Part shown: piece by piece, positions 63,471-64,000 of the stretch | How positions within the stretch are numbered: the first letter of the stretch is position 1 | Layout: each line of letters starts with the position of its first letter | Origin: Cheilinus undulatus | Taxonomy: Eukaryota; Chordata; Actinopteri; Labriformes; Labridae | DNA: 64,000 bases | NCBI RefSeq assembly: GCF_018320785.1 | Contig: NC_054873.1 | Location: forward strand, 27,184,196-27,248,195 | Reading direction: 5' to 3' | Notes under the pieces: generated by a model | Database searches by the model: none | What the model was told of the DNA's origin: nothing | The model's input: only the letters and a program-made list of their open reading frames with translations | Made by a program: the position numbers and the translations under genes

Positions 63471-63837
63471 TGTGTCAAGCATTTATGTAGTGTGGATGAA
63501 AGAGGTTTAGTAGTACCTCCAAACGTATCATTTCTTGACACTTTTTATTGCATTGTATGACAATTATGAGATCTCTTATTAATAGACCACAATATTAAAA
63601 AACTAAGAAAGTGGAGATGAATGTATTAAACATAATCATTCATAATTTTTAGGGGAAGGATTTAAAAGCACTCCCTTTTGTGGTTGGCTAAATTTTTAAT
63701 GTTTTGTGGGTGTGGCCTGCCATGTTTTGGTTGACATCTCTCTGGCTCTACAACAACAACACATGTGACACCCAGGCTGATGAGAAGAGTCAGAGTTAGA
63801 AAAAGTGACGGAGGCAGAAGTCCTGCAAACTGAAAAC

Positions 63838-63851
63838 ATGACCACTGAGTG
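63838..63851 (+). CDS. Possible first coding exon of a gene leaving the window
   Basis: An ATG after a purine-rich leader (AACTGAAAAC) opens M-T-T-E and ends in the strong donor TG|GTGAGTT at 63851. It has the look of a short first coding exon, with the rest of the gene beyond 64000. No protein family can be recognised from four codons. Confidence 0.2.
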
Positions 63852-64000
63852 GTGAGTTGTCTCTCTAATTGTTAGGCTAGCAATTTTAGTGTCAAAAGTT
63901 AGCATACGTATACGGCGTTAGCTAAGATGCTTCATTAGTTCCAATGCAAAAAAAAAACAATGCCAAATTATGATTGACTGTTTGCTAATGTACTAATGAT

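Overview
The window is nuclear DNA of a bony fish, most likely a percomorph teleost. The genes are split by GT-AG introns, the introns carry typical fish transposon families (Tc1-like, hAT-like MITEs, L1-type and Rex1/CR1-like LINE pieces, a tRNA-derived SINE), and the gene order is the vertebrate leptin neighbourhood. All exon models below were read by eye from splice sites, phase and recalled family sequences; no alignment was run.

Layout: (1) 1-2800, intergenic with a hAT-like MITE. (2) 2831-4582, leptin on the plus strand, one non-coding exon and two coding exons (161 aa). (3) 5161-16892, rbm28 on the minus strand, 20 coding exons (about 773 aa), with Tc1-like insertions in its introns. 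(4) 18991-24431, a DUF829/TMEM53-like alpha/beta-hydrolase gene on the minus strand, 4 coding exons (316 aa); its large intron holds a complete 2.45-kb hAT-type element with an exact 8-bp target duplication. (5) 24432-29400, long intergenic region with transposon debris. (6) 29500-36324, prrt4 on the plus strand (952 aa, about seven membrane segments), with a Tc1 element in its single coding intron. (7) 40172-52247, impdh1 on the minus strand, 15 coding exons, including the amino-terminal extension known from retinal IMPDH1. (8) 53996-61314, a RIP-family kinase with a carboxy-terminal CARD on the minus strand (about 440 aa), with heavily invaded introns. (9) 61315-64000, intergenic, one Tc1 copy, and at the right edge a possible first exon of another plus-strand gene.

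The order lep, rbm28, prrt4, impdh1 is that of human 7q32, so this is an old conserved block. The genes do not form one pathway: a secreted hormone, a nucleolar ribosome-biogenesis factor, a putative membrane hydrolase, an orphan membrane protein, the rate-limiting GTP-synthesis enzyme and an innate-immune kinase. The most unusual gene is the last: its kinase domain reads partly like RIPK3, but it has the HHD catalytic motif and CARD of RIPK2 and no visible RHIM. Two introns (one in rbm28, one in the kinase) appear to use GC-AG splice sites, and two acceptors are NAGNAG tandems. I saw no CRISPR array, genuine tRNA or rRNA gene, or retrovirus-like element.
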